Assembly (NCBI GenBank): GCA_014904985.1
Contig: MU129130.1
Coordinates: 31,575-95,574, forward strand
Direction of reading: 5' to 3'
DNA length: 64,000 bases
Origin: Hydnum rufescens UP504
Lineage: Eukaryota; Basidiomycota; Agaricomycetes; Cantharellales; Hydnaceae
Below are positions 51,301 to 61,915 of the stretch, one piece after another. The notes under the pieces were generated by a model. The model was not told the origin of the DNA. It did no database searches and saw nothing but the letters and a program-made list of their open reading frames with translations. Numbering within the stretch: position 1 is the first letter of the stretch; each line of letters starts with the position of its first letter. The translations under genes were made by a program, and so were the position numbers.

Positions 51301-53044
51301 TGCTGGACATCCAAGGAAAAGTAAGCAATAATGAAATACAAGTCAGGTTCTGAAGAAAGAAGGAAGAAATAACAAGACTAACCAAGCACTGACCAGTCTA
51401 TAATCCACAGATATCCACATTTTGAACAGGAGGATGTAAAAAAGGACACAAATATCAGTAAATGAACCCATCCAACACATATAAGCCTTTCCATAAGCAT
51501 CCACAATGTATCATTGACTACAGCCAGTCCACATCACCTTCTTATTCTCCACTGAACACCATACACATTTTGCCAGAGAGTGATCAACCATTGAAGTGAA
51601 CCAACCTAACAAATAACAACAGAAATACAGTCTCTCATCTACACACTGGCTGAACCAGATTTTTATTTGACAGTCATCAGAGCTCCCAACCCTTCTTCTG
51701 TAGCATTCATGGGCTTGTTGGATTTGTATTTACAACACCCCAGTCAATCACTTGGGATTGTGAAGTAGAGGATCTTGGTCATGTCTAGATAGAGCCCTCA
51801 TAGATAGTGAAGATTAATGTGCTTGAATTCTTATCCTTTAATGTGTATAGCCCTTGTGCTGAACTCTGTCTTGTTAAGTCTTTGAGGTTGAGGCCATTGA
51901 CATTGGTTGATGTCAAATTGGATGTCAAAACCATCCATCTGATGTCAAAATTCAGTTTTTGATCATCATTTGACATCAACCCCAATTTAAGCCTCTCAGG
52001 CCTGGACAACACATCAAAATGGTACTCCTTTTGAGCTAAGGCTATATGGCTGACCAGCCTGTTACATTAAGGGGTTATCCTTCATGCCTAACTCAATTAC
52101 ATAATCAACTCCTCAACCCATGAACAACCCTTAACAAGTAGCATAATTGTTGATGATCCTTGGTGTACATGATGGGTAAGAGGGGCAAGAAGAGGATGAG
52201 GGGGGACATGAAGAGGAGCAGGGCACAGCTCAGGAGTGGGCTCATTTGTGTCTAATTGGAACTTCCTCCCCCTGGTCCAGGAGTACCAGTCACAGAGTTA
52301 GGGTTCAGGGGAGAATATTGACAGAACACACATCCCCCTGGTGTCACAGGTCCCATCCCAGGATAGTGAACACAATGAGGATATCATGTCAGCCTGACAA
52401 CTTTAGTTGTACCCTGGGCATTGTTCCCCCTCCAATTTATTATGGAAGATCTCTGCCTAAACTCCCACCATGTACTCCTGGAGGCTGGTTGACCCTACAT
52501 GAGGTCCACCCATCTGCCTCCCTAATGGCTCCAGTGGTCTGGCAATGGAAAAGCAGGGCATGGAGTGCTGGCTTAAGGCCTGGTATTGCACCCATGGCTT
52601 AGACACTGTTGGAACTGGGTTGCCCAGATGTACCTTACTACTGCTACAAACTGGTGTGATGAGGATACCAGTGGGACAACAACTGAGTGTTCAAGAGGAA
52701 TTAATAATTCTCATGGATAAGCCACATCTGTGATATGTGGCTCAATGCCATGGTGAGTAATGCTGGTTTCTGATGGAGTTTCCAGGGCCTACAGTGACAC
52801 TCTGGGGCTTCTCTGGCCCTGTGCACCATTTCTAGCCCATGAGCCTATGTAGACATCAGCAAGTTAGCAGGTTCTCCATGGGTTGTTAATATAAGGGTCA
52901 GAGACTACATAGATAGGGTTCCAGCCTCACAGGACACCATTAAATTAGTTAGATTTGTGTTTTGTGGTAGGTACTGGTATACAATTTCCCCATTCTGGCT
53001 GCAGAACTTTGTATAATGTAATCCTGAAACATTAGCCATGGGCA
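51301..53044. other. Spacer DNA without a recognisable gene
   Basis: It includes the inverted copy (51420-51700) of the block at 48200-48480. The open frames (for example 52246-52602) show no known domain and look like chance or transposon debris. CG is essentially absent. Confidence 0.45.
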
Positions 53045-54430
53045 CAGTGTTGGAGGGATGAACCCCTACACCATAAAATCCTCATCTGAGGCCTATTTTC
53101 CTTATGAACAAATCAATTACTTGTCACCTCACTCATTTAATTCTATCATCATTTGTGTATTCAAGAATCTATTGGATTCCTACCCCTTATCAACTCACAG
53201 TATCACCTCATTCCCTTACCATGGACACCAGTCAATGTATTGACTGTCTGTTGGACTTCAACAGTCCTCATCAAAAGGGGCAGTTTATGCCCTACCTCAA
53301 GTCCAATTTATTTGGACAAGGCAATTCAACTTGCCATCTTTCTTCAAGACTGTATGACTTTCCTTTTCTTCCAAGTCATCCTACTGCCTTAAGGGTGACA
53401 GATTGTGATTATGTAATGATGCGGACCAGACCTAGTTCTGATTCTGGACTCACAGATCAGTCACATGATCCAGAAAGGGGCTACACTACTCTAAAGGAGT
53501 ATTTTTCAAATTTCTCTGTCAGTTTTGATCGGATCGACTCAAAACAACTGCTCCCAGAAAGATAAAAATTGTACCTACCAAACAGTGCCAAACATGAAAC
53601 AAACAGATCAAAAATGCGGTCCCTGTACCAACATCTTTCCATGATTCATACTCTGAAGGAGTATTTCTCTATTTTCGAAGCCAATTCTTATTGGATTCAT
53701 TTGTGAGTACCACTCCCTGAAAGCTGTTAAAAATGTGCATCGAACTGTACCAAGGGAAAAACAAGCAGATGTGAACTCCATTTTTCATGAGACAACTCCC
53801 TCCCCATGACTCCCCCTTTGCTCCACCATCCAAAATAGTGGATTACTTCTGGCCCTCTTATGTCTAATGGAGAAGACCCTTAGGGCGACCTATTCCACTT
53901 TTCTTTAAGGGAACTTGTCCAGAATTGAAGGAGGAATGGCATGTAATGTGTCAATCTCCCCTTTTATCTTGAAATTGGAATATCTCCATCAGTTTTAAAG
54001 ATTTTAACTTCATTTCTTTTTCTCTATATGTCCCTTAAGTCCGAATTTTTCACTGTCTATTAAGTCAAAGTCTGGATTGTATATTAGGTGCAGCTAGCAC
54101 ACAAATTCAGTAGTTCTCCCTCTCCCTCCAGTCTGAAGCACACTGACTTGCTGCTGGTTCCTGGGTGATTTCTCACTTGAAAAGATTACTCTAACTACAC
54201 TTTGACTAAGGTCTCAGGAGGAGATTCTTAGGGTGTGGTATAGTAACCAACAAGACTCCATATTTTCAATTGCTTGGATAGCACAGACTTACAAGCAATT
54301 CCCCCTGTTCAAAAGACCTTCCCACACTTGAACCTGAACATCCAGATTAGTTCTGTGATTCCCTCTTTCATCCCCAGCTCAACATTGTGGACTGTAGTTG
54401 GATTGGTTCTTAACCATCCTGCTTACAACA
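53045..54430. repeat. Second copy of the spacer element, body in inverted orientation
   Basis: 53045-53230 matches 48495-48700 directly, but from 53229 onward the sequence matches 49906 back to 48700 in reverse. Both copies encode the same degenerate peptide (KGQFMPYLKSN, SHPTALR, DCDYVMM, SSDSGL), on the minus strand at 49428-49898 and on the plus strand at 53270-53565. The far end (about 54410-54430) is more diverged. This copy keeps a few more CG than the rest of the spacer. Confidence 0.7.
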
Positions 54431-54510
54431 GCCAATGAAGAAAATTCACCATCCTTCTTACTGGATGCAGGTTGCAATTTCCTAGCCTTTGGATACTGTA
54501 GTATGTCAAT

Positions 54511-54842
54511 GGGGAGGTTTCACACACCACAAATTCTTCCCAAATAGCTCCCAAATAGTGTACCCAAATGAAATTTGAGAGTTTCCCAAAAACCAATTTG
54601 CAAGTGATTTGAAAACTGATTTGGAGCTACTTGAGCTCCAAATCACTCTTCAAATTCCTCCCAAATCCATTTTTGAATTGTGAAGCTAAGATTTGGGCAC
54701 TTTTGAAAAGGGATGTGGAGCTCAGGTAGCTCCAAATCAGTTTTCAAATCACTCACAACTTGGTTTTGGGAAACTCTCAAGTCTCATTTGGCTACACTAT
54801 TTGGGAGCTTTTTGCAAAGAATTTGTGGTGTGTGAAACCCCC
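54511..54842. mobile_element. Foldback MITE, about 330 bp
   Basis: The ends are inverted repeats: GGTTTCACACACCACAAATT near 54516 and its complement near 54818-54838. Complementarity continues inward for about 100 bp per side (TTTGAAAACTGATTTGGAGC and its partner GCTCCAAATCAGTTTTCAAA), so the whole element can fold on itself. No coding capacity. No clear target-site duplication was seen. Confidence 0.8.
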
Positions 54843-54917
54843 AGATGCCAAAGCAGACAAGATGTAAAACAGTATTGGGGAATTTTTTTCAATTTGTCAA
54901 TGGAAATGCTAGTCACA

Positions 54918-57900
54918 TTAAAAATTCCTGAAACCACCAATATCTTCTTCAGCAACTGGTTCTTGACATTTTACCCACTCCTTGCCACACCTAAGGTGCT
55001 GAAAATCAATCTGGGTGGCATTTCCCAGCATGTGATGGTTAGGGTGCTCCAGGGATGGACGATAGGCAGCAGGGACCCATAGAATATGCTCATCACTAGG
55101 TCCCAAAATCCACCCATCATGCAGGTGAAAAGAGCATGGGGGTAGTGGGAATAGATGGACAGGATATTGAAGAATGTGTTTGGACACTGCAGTGGGAAAT
55201 TGTAAGGTTTTGGTCATCCTAGGTGCCAAAAGTGATTTGCTTACTGTGGGATGAGAAATATGGGATGCCATCATTGAATCCTTCCTTCAGATGCCCTAGA
55301 CCCACACCCATCTCTGCATTCCAGAGTCGTATGGAGCAGTCCAAGGAGCCAGAAGCAATCTGCTTGCCATCAGGTGAGAAAGCAATGGACATAATGATAC
55401 CATGATGTCCCTCCATTGGCTGGCCAATCCTTGCACCTGTCTCCACATTCCAGAGTTGTATGGTCTTGTCTGAGGAGCCAGAAGCAATCAGCTTGCCATT
55501 GGGTGAGAAAGCAATGGACATAATGATCCCATGATGTCCCTCCATTGGTGTGCCAATGCTTGCACCTGTCTCCACATTCCAGAGTTGTACAGTCCTGTCA
55601 CTGGACCCAGAAGCAATGTACTTGCCATCAGGTGAGAAGGCAATAGACTGGATGGAATCATGGTGTCCCTCCAGTGGTTGGCCAATGCTTGCACCTGTCT
55701 CTGCATCCCAGAGTTGTATGGTCTTGTCTGAGGAGCCAGAAGCAATCTGCTTCCCATCAGGTGAGAAAGCAATGGACCAGATTTCATCATGATGTCCCTC
55801 CATTGGCTGGCCAATGCTTGCACCTGTCTCCACATTCCAGAGTTGTATGGTCTTGTCTGAGGAGCCAGAAGCAATTTGCTTCCCATCAGGTGAGAAAGCA
55901 ATGGATAGAATGGAATCATGATGTCCTTCCATTGGCTGGCCAATGCTTGCACCTGTCTCTGCATTCCAGAGTCGTATGGTCTTATCCTCAGAACCAGAAG
56001 CAATTTGCTTGCCATCAGGTGAGAAAGCAATGGACCAGATGGAATCATGATGTCCCTGCATTGGCCTGCCAATGCTTGCACCTGTCTCCACATTCCAGAC
56101 TTGTATGGTCTTGTCCAAGGAGCCTGAAGCAATCTGCCTGCCATCAGGTGAGAAAGCAATGGACCGGATGGCATCATGATGTCCCTCCATTGGCTGGTCA
56201 ATGCTTGTGCTCCTCTCCACATTCCAGAGTCGTATGGTCTTGTCCTTGGAGCCAGAAGCAATGTGCTTGCCATTGGGTGAGAAAGCAATGGAGTAGATGG
56301 AGTCATGATGCCCCTCCATTGGCCAGCCAATATTTACACCTGTCTCCACATTCCAGAGCTGTATGGTCATGGCCCAGGAGCCAGAAGCAATGTACTTGCC
56401 ATCAGGTGAGAAACAAATGGACCAGATGTAATCCAGGCCTGTCAGCTGGCCAATGATTGAGCCCATCTCCACATTCCACAGTTGTATGGTCTTGTCCATG
56501 GAGCCAGAAGCAATCAGCTTGCCATCAGGTGAGAAAGCAATTGAGTAGATAGTATCATCATGCCCCTTCATTGGCTGGCCCATCCTCACACCCTGCTGGA
56601 CATTCCAGAGTTGTATGGTCTGGTCCCCAGAGCCAGAAGCAATCAGCTTGCCATTGGGTGAGAAAGCAATGGACCAGATAGCATCATCATGCCCCTTCAT
56701 TGGCTGGCCAATGCATGCACCTGTCTCCATGCTCCAGAGTTGTATGGTCTTGTCTACAGAGCCAGAAGCAATCTGTTTCCCATCAGGTGAGAAAGCAATG
56801 GACAAGATGGCATCATCATGCCCCTGCATTGGCTGGCCAATGGTTGAACCCATCTCCACACTCCAGAGTTGTATGGTCTTGTCCTTGGAGCCAGAAGCAA
56901 TGTGCTTGCCATCAGGTGAGAATGCAATGGAGTGGATGGCACCATGATGTCCCTGCATTGGCTGGCCAATACTTGCACCAGTCTCCACATTCCAGAGTCT
57001 TATGGTTTTATCCTCAGAGCTGGAAGCAATCTGCTTGCCATCAGGTGAAAAAGCAACAGACCGAACACCTTCATGATGTCCTTCCAAGACCAACATCATC
57101 TTTGGCCAGTGCTGAAGTTGTCCCTGAGCAAGTTTGGCAACTCCTGGAAATTCACCTTTCCACCTCTGATATAGGGGGGATGATGTTGGAGCAAATGTCA
57201 GACCAGAAAGGTAGATGTGAGGTGCACTTGTTGCAATGGCAGTTGCAAACATGGAGATGAATTGCATAGCATCATGATGCAATTCCACAAGGTCCAGAGC
57301 CATCTGGGGAACATTTGGAATCAGCCTCCAGGTTTGCCATGAGATGGAATTGGAACCATGCCTACATGGGAGGTGCTAAGTGAGGCTAACACACCTTGAG
57401 GGGAGTTTTGTGTGAGGCTCATCACTTCCAACCAGGGCAAGAAATTCTTCTGAAAGAATGACTCCATGTGTTTCTGAGCAACCTGGCTGCTAGGTATTGC
57501 AGACACATGGAAACTCCAGAATTGACAAGCATAAGACAGGTGATGAGGTATGTGTTTTTCGCGGAGACTGGCAATCTCGGGATGTCAACATTGCGAAGGA
57601 ACGATGTTGGAAGTTGACAGATATTGAATGTCAAGTTCTGTTCCATCATCCGGAAACATGCCAGGGCCATGTCCTGATTTGCTTTGTCTTTGTCAATATA
57701 GAAATCTTGGTTGTGCTTTCGGTCACTTAAGAAATCGCGATACGATGTGTGGAGAGGGACAATCGGCTCATGGTCACTGTGTGTACCGCTAAGGAGCGAG
57801 GCAAGATGTTTCACAATTCGTCGTTGTGTCCGCATGTCGTCTGGAGTGAGGATAGAGTTCGGTGGAACTAGGTGAACAAGAACATGCAATGATAACGGCT

Positions 57901-60313
57901 CCTGAGCACATATGATTCGACCTAGGATTGACTTGACTCGTTTTACTTCCATCTCATGTGATGGGTTGCAGTGCTCTTTCATGACGGTGCCATACAACCC
58001 ATAGAGCCCTTCATCAGCACGTAGCATCGTCTCAATCTGATCGCGCGGGTCGGCGCCAGCGTCAGTATCGCCGCGAATGAAGCGACAGGCAGTAGCAGCC
58101 CACTGAAACGATGTTCCGGCCTTCCGAATGAGCACATTCAGCTGCGTCTGGTACTCTGCCTCTCGGAATTCATCCACGTCACGGAGTTCATTGTGTATAT
58201 AAGTCGCAAGATCGCGCGAGGTCCGATGAGTCGGGATGTTGTCTACAAGCATAAGGTCAACTCCAGGCGGCAGCGGAGACCGCAACGCATTTTGAATATC
58301 GTACTCGTATCTCGAAGTGACTACGAATCGAAGGCCGGGGGGGAGTTCTGAGGCTTGCTTTGTGAGAATAGCGAGTGCGTTGGCGCGAGTGGTAACGTCC
58401 CCAGATTCATCAAATGCGTCGATAAAAACAACGGTCTCCCCCAGGGCCTCGTCATCCCTGAATGATGCAATGATAAAGTGCTGGAACTGCAATTTGCAGT
58501 CAAGCGATGTTCGTATCGATGTATCGTTCTTCACAGCATCGACAAGGCGCTGCTTCCGGGAGTTGTCGAGGTCGGCGAGATCTCGGGCGATCGTACTGAA
58601 CAGGTTCGTTAGGTTTGCGAGTGGTTTATTTTTGTCGAAGCCATAGTACGACCCCTTGCGTTCGAGGTCAGAAACCCGTTTCGCGCATGAGCGAAGGATC
58701 GACGATTTCCCAGCACCCGCCGTGCCACACAACCAAAGCACGCGAGATGAGTCGTTGGAACTCAATGTCGGATCACTCGGATCAACCGATGGCGTATCTG
58801 CTCCAACAGCCCAATGCACTATGGCTTCGATGATCTCGGTACGTGTGCCTCGTAAGCACCCGTTATCCAGATCGTGATGTGCCTCCGGGGCGTATTTTAG
58901 TTCGCTGAGCACTTGCAAGTCCCCTGGGGACCATCTTAGAACCCAGACTTTGAGCGAAGACATAGAAGAAAAGCACTTACGAACTTCGTTCACCACGTCT
59001 AAAACACGATGCGTAATGACAGTGCATTGTATGTTCGCATGATCAATCAGGTTCCGTCGGAGAGTCTCCAGGGTCCCCTTGTAGTTATCGATCCGTGCGT
59101 CCACAGGGGAAAGTGTGTTTTTCACAGTGCGTTTGACTGCGATCCACGCTGATCAGTCTTGGAGTAAGTAGAACATGCAGGATTCCACATACTGAAGGAC
59201 TTGTCCTTGCAATAGTCCCGAATGAAAAATGTGCATTCTATTACTTGGTGCAGTATTTGGTTGATGATGTCTTGATCCCTTTTCGAGCGTTTCTTCAACT
59301 CCTCGGCTTCGTCGGCAAAGGAGCAACTATTCGCCATAGTGCGCACTAATCCCATCACATTCGTGTCTCGCTCACTCTGAGTGGAAGCAATCTAATGGAA
59401 TACCAGTGAGAAAGCATACAGATACAATACTTGATTCTAGTCGTACCCTATACGCTGCTGAGACAATTCCCCACGCCAGCTTGATCCAAGGGTGAGCCTG
59501 TTTGTAAATACTTAGTAGCCGCGGACACAGGTGATTCGGGATGCGGGATGCAACGTGCCTCGGCGAGCACATCGGCAACTTTGACAAGTGCATCGAGGCG
59601 GGTCAACAAGGGCTGCCAAGCATTGGACTGCACCGTGATGGCTGTTGTAAGTGGGGTGGTAGCTTGAATGGCGTCGTTCACAACGCCTAGTCCAGAATCT
59701 AGGTGCTCGGCAGCCTGGTTCGCGTCCTGGACAGCCTCACGAGTGGATGCGAGAGAGGATGCGACACGTATTTTCAATTCTCCGAATTTTTTGTTCGCGC
59801 CACCTTTCGAATCAAGGGATATTTCTGCACGATAAAGACTGCATGAGCATAGCCCTCTCTTCACATACATATGAGGAGATTCACCTTGGTCTGCTGCGGA
59901 GGAGAGATCCAAACTACACGAGGCGACGATCCGTCCCGAACGTCCAAAACGGCGCTCTCGCAAATCTATAGTCATTCTGCAATCAATGGGTGTTTGAGTC
60001 ACCACCGTGCTGGCGAGAGAATGTGAATAAGGGCGACGAAATATGTGCGCATGAGCTCGACCTACAACTCTGCCCCGAAGGGATCCTTCCACATCACGGC
60101 ATCGCGTATTGCCTCAATGTACTCTGACTTCAGGGAATGAAGTCCAGTGGCGGTAGCCGGACTCTGGATGGCCAAGTGAAGGCGATATTGTTTCGATGGA
60201 TGTAGAACAGGACTGCTGCATCTGGCCTCTGTCGCAAGGGCGAAATAGGCTTGTTAAGTACGAATTGACGGTCAGCGACAAGGAGGCAGACCTGAAATAT
60301 GCACTTTGCGCAT
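54918..60313 (-). pseudogene. NLR-like NACHT-WD40 gene, right copy, frameshifted between NACHT and WD40
   Basis: Paralogue of the left NLR, tail to tail with it. ATG at 60313 (MRKVHIS). N-terminal and helical parts: RRFGRSGRIVASCSLDL, GELKIRVASSLASTREA. The NACHT exon (59125 downward) has WLCGTAGAGKSSILRSC, TVVFIDAFDES and RFVVTSRYEYD, about 85% like the left copy by eye. Near 57571-57577 one base is missing relative to the left copy, so the frame leaves FLRNVDIPR and the protein ends early at 57422. The correct frame resumes (HVSAIPSSQVAQKHMESFFQ) and runs through the conserved intron into a fully open WD40 array (57303-55245; 15 units, the sixth degenerate, GLDYIW). Intron 55187-55244 leads to DGWILGPSDEHILWVPAAY and the stop at 54918. 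The uninterrupted WD40 frame suggests that the lesion is recent or a consensus error. Confidence 0.72.
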
Positions 60314-60714
60314 GTCAGCTGGATCCAGTGGGTCTTTGGATGCCATGGTGTGTGTGAGAGCTTGGAAATAATGGAGTGCCCAGAGGTTCAAAGACAATAG
60401 AAGGTATTGTGATGGACTAGCACCCGATGGGTGAGGAGGCGGAAATCAGTTTGCGACCATGAGGCAGAGGCCCGTTGAGATGCACCCGGTCCGGTGCTTG
60501 CAGTGTCCCATCCAAAATTGGAAAGGTACTCCGTATCGCACTTTCAGAATCAGCGAGGCACCAGTCAGATCTCGTCCGAAAAGACCAAAGATCCGGATTG
60601 GTCTGATTGTCGATCCCACAATAGGAAGTTGCTGACATAATCAGATCGCCTTCGTGGCCATCATAGTTCCTCAAGTCTGCGCAAGCACAGGCATTATATC
60701 AATGTCGACAGGGA

Positions 60715-61480
60715 TCAACGTTTGTCTAATATCATAAAGGGGTCGGAATCTGTCCTTTCTGCCACGGTGGCCTTTTCTCGGATTTGATATTGGCTTCTGC
60801 ACTGTTCTCTTGAGCTGCTGCTCCCCGACGAATCTGAATCTAGTGATGATTAGATGATGGGGATTAATGCCATTTTTTAATCAGGTTCCCGGGCGGAGTC
60901 GCCAGCTGATCCCGCGACCCCATTTCGGTACGAATATTAATGGTGTGTCGGGCCCCTTGCTGCATTCTCCCAGTCTCTTTGTCCGCGGGCTCCGTATGCC
61001 ACTGCCGCTCAACCGCCAGATGGTTACGACATGCTCTTCCAACTCCAAAACACGGGACGCTCCCATCGTACAATACACTTCCCGCGCGCCCTACGCTTCT
61101 GAAAAGGTTGATTTCGAGACGTTTAATCCATTTCCCATGTACATAGCGATGCGTGGCCCATACTTTTACAGCGCACTTGGGGACGACCATTTCAAAGTTC
61201 TCTTAAGATTTCTGATGCCCAAATGGAGCACGTCTGATTATATAGCGAGAACTTGTTGGCTAGATACGCAGCGCGAAAGATGGCGCTAAGTTGCGTGGAC
61301 AGAGGAGTGAAGGAAGACGTCGAGGAGTTCCAGGCTATGGGGGCGCGGGACCATGCCGGGAATTCCGTGTGGCCGAGGATGTTGAGAAGCTATCGTGAGG
61401 ATGGCAGGGGCGGGGATAGGGATCAAATTCTTTATCTGTGTATCATTCGCCTTTCCTCCCAATCCCACGATGAGTCTTGT
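60715..61480 (-). pseudogene. Mitochondrial uS10 pseudogene
   Basis: Reverse-strand sequence matches uS10 exon 2: GKWIKRLEINLFRSVG corresponds to GKWIKYLEINLLGGVG, and the DNA around 60715-60840 matches the C-terminal extension through the stop codon, including the AACGTTGATCCCTGTCG that straddles the stop. Frameshifts and losses break it (NMPVSRAAYLP and RSLYTVI regions are scrambled). The presequence exon is not recognisable. The intact partner is at 40295-41292. Confidence 0.8.
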
Positions 61481-61835
61481 CTCTCCCCGACGTAGTACTA
61501 CATTCACCCTCATCGACTTCAGGATCAAATCAATATGATATCTCGACGGGAGTGCGGGATGGAGTACAAGTCCAGCCCCATCGACTCACTGTTGCAGTTG
61601 CTCCTCTGCATATTGGAATACCCATACAATCTGCATATGATGTCATTTTTGGGGGGGCGCAATCGGCTCGCAGTAACTGTGAGTACCACTACAGTCATCT
61701 ACCGTCGCTTGCATCAGAAGTTACAAATTCATTCATAAGTCCGTGTTCGGTCACTTTTTTGTAGTTCTATAGTCTTGTGTATATAGGGGGGCTACTCAAG
61801 ATAGCGCTGGTGATACGGCGAGTTGTTTCATAATA
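61481..61835. other. Spacer between the duplication arm and the transposon remnant
   Basis: I see no gene. It may hold the 3' end of the transposon copy, but no terminal inverted repeat could be matched because the other end lies outside the window. Confidence 0.4.
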
Positions 61836-61915
61836 AGATGCATGAGAACTTTGAAAAGGGATGAAGCAGGGTGTATTTTGGATTTATCAGCACTTGCATC
61901 AACCTTTCCCACGGC

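Larger units (their letters stand above)
44492..57559. other. CpG-depleted domain (CpG desert)
   Basis: Reading the sequence by eye, CG occurs only about two to three dozen times in these 13 kb, while neighbouring coding DNA has several CG per 60-base line. The domain covers both WD40 arrays and the repeat spacer. The left edge is in the last part of the left NACHT exon (last regular CG at 44434, 44453 and 44491). The right edge is at the matching place in the right NLR (CGCG at 57560). Many TG and CA steps stand where CG is seen in related sequence (for example TGTCGATTCTGG on the left and TGTCAATTCTGG on the right). Confidence 0.85.
54918..61480 (-). repeat. Right arm of the large inverted duplication
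   Basis: Mirror partner of 40455-47117 in reverse orientation, with decayed uS10 at the outer end and the second NLR-like gene inside. The outer limit is blurred near 61450-61500, where similarity to the uS10 exon 2 start fades. Confidence 0.85.

Noticed and set aside
52246..52602. Plus-strand ORF of 118 residues in the spacer
   Set aside because: No known domain; within CG-free repeat debris. It could be retrotransposon remnant but nothing supports it.
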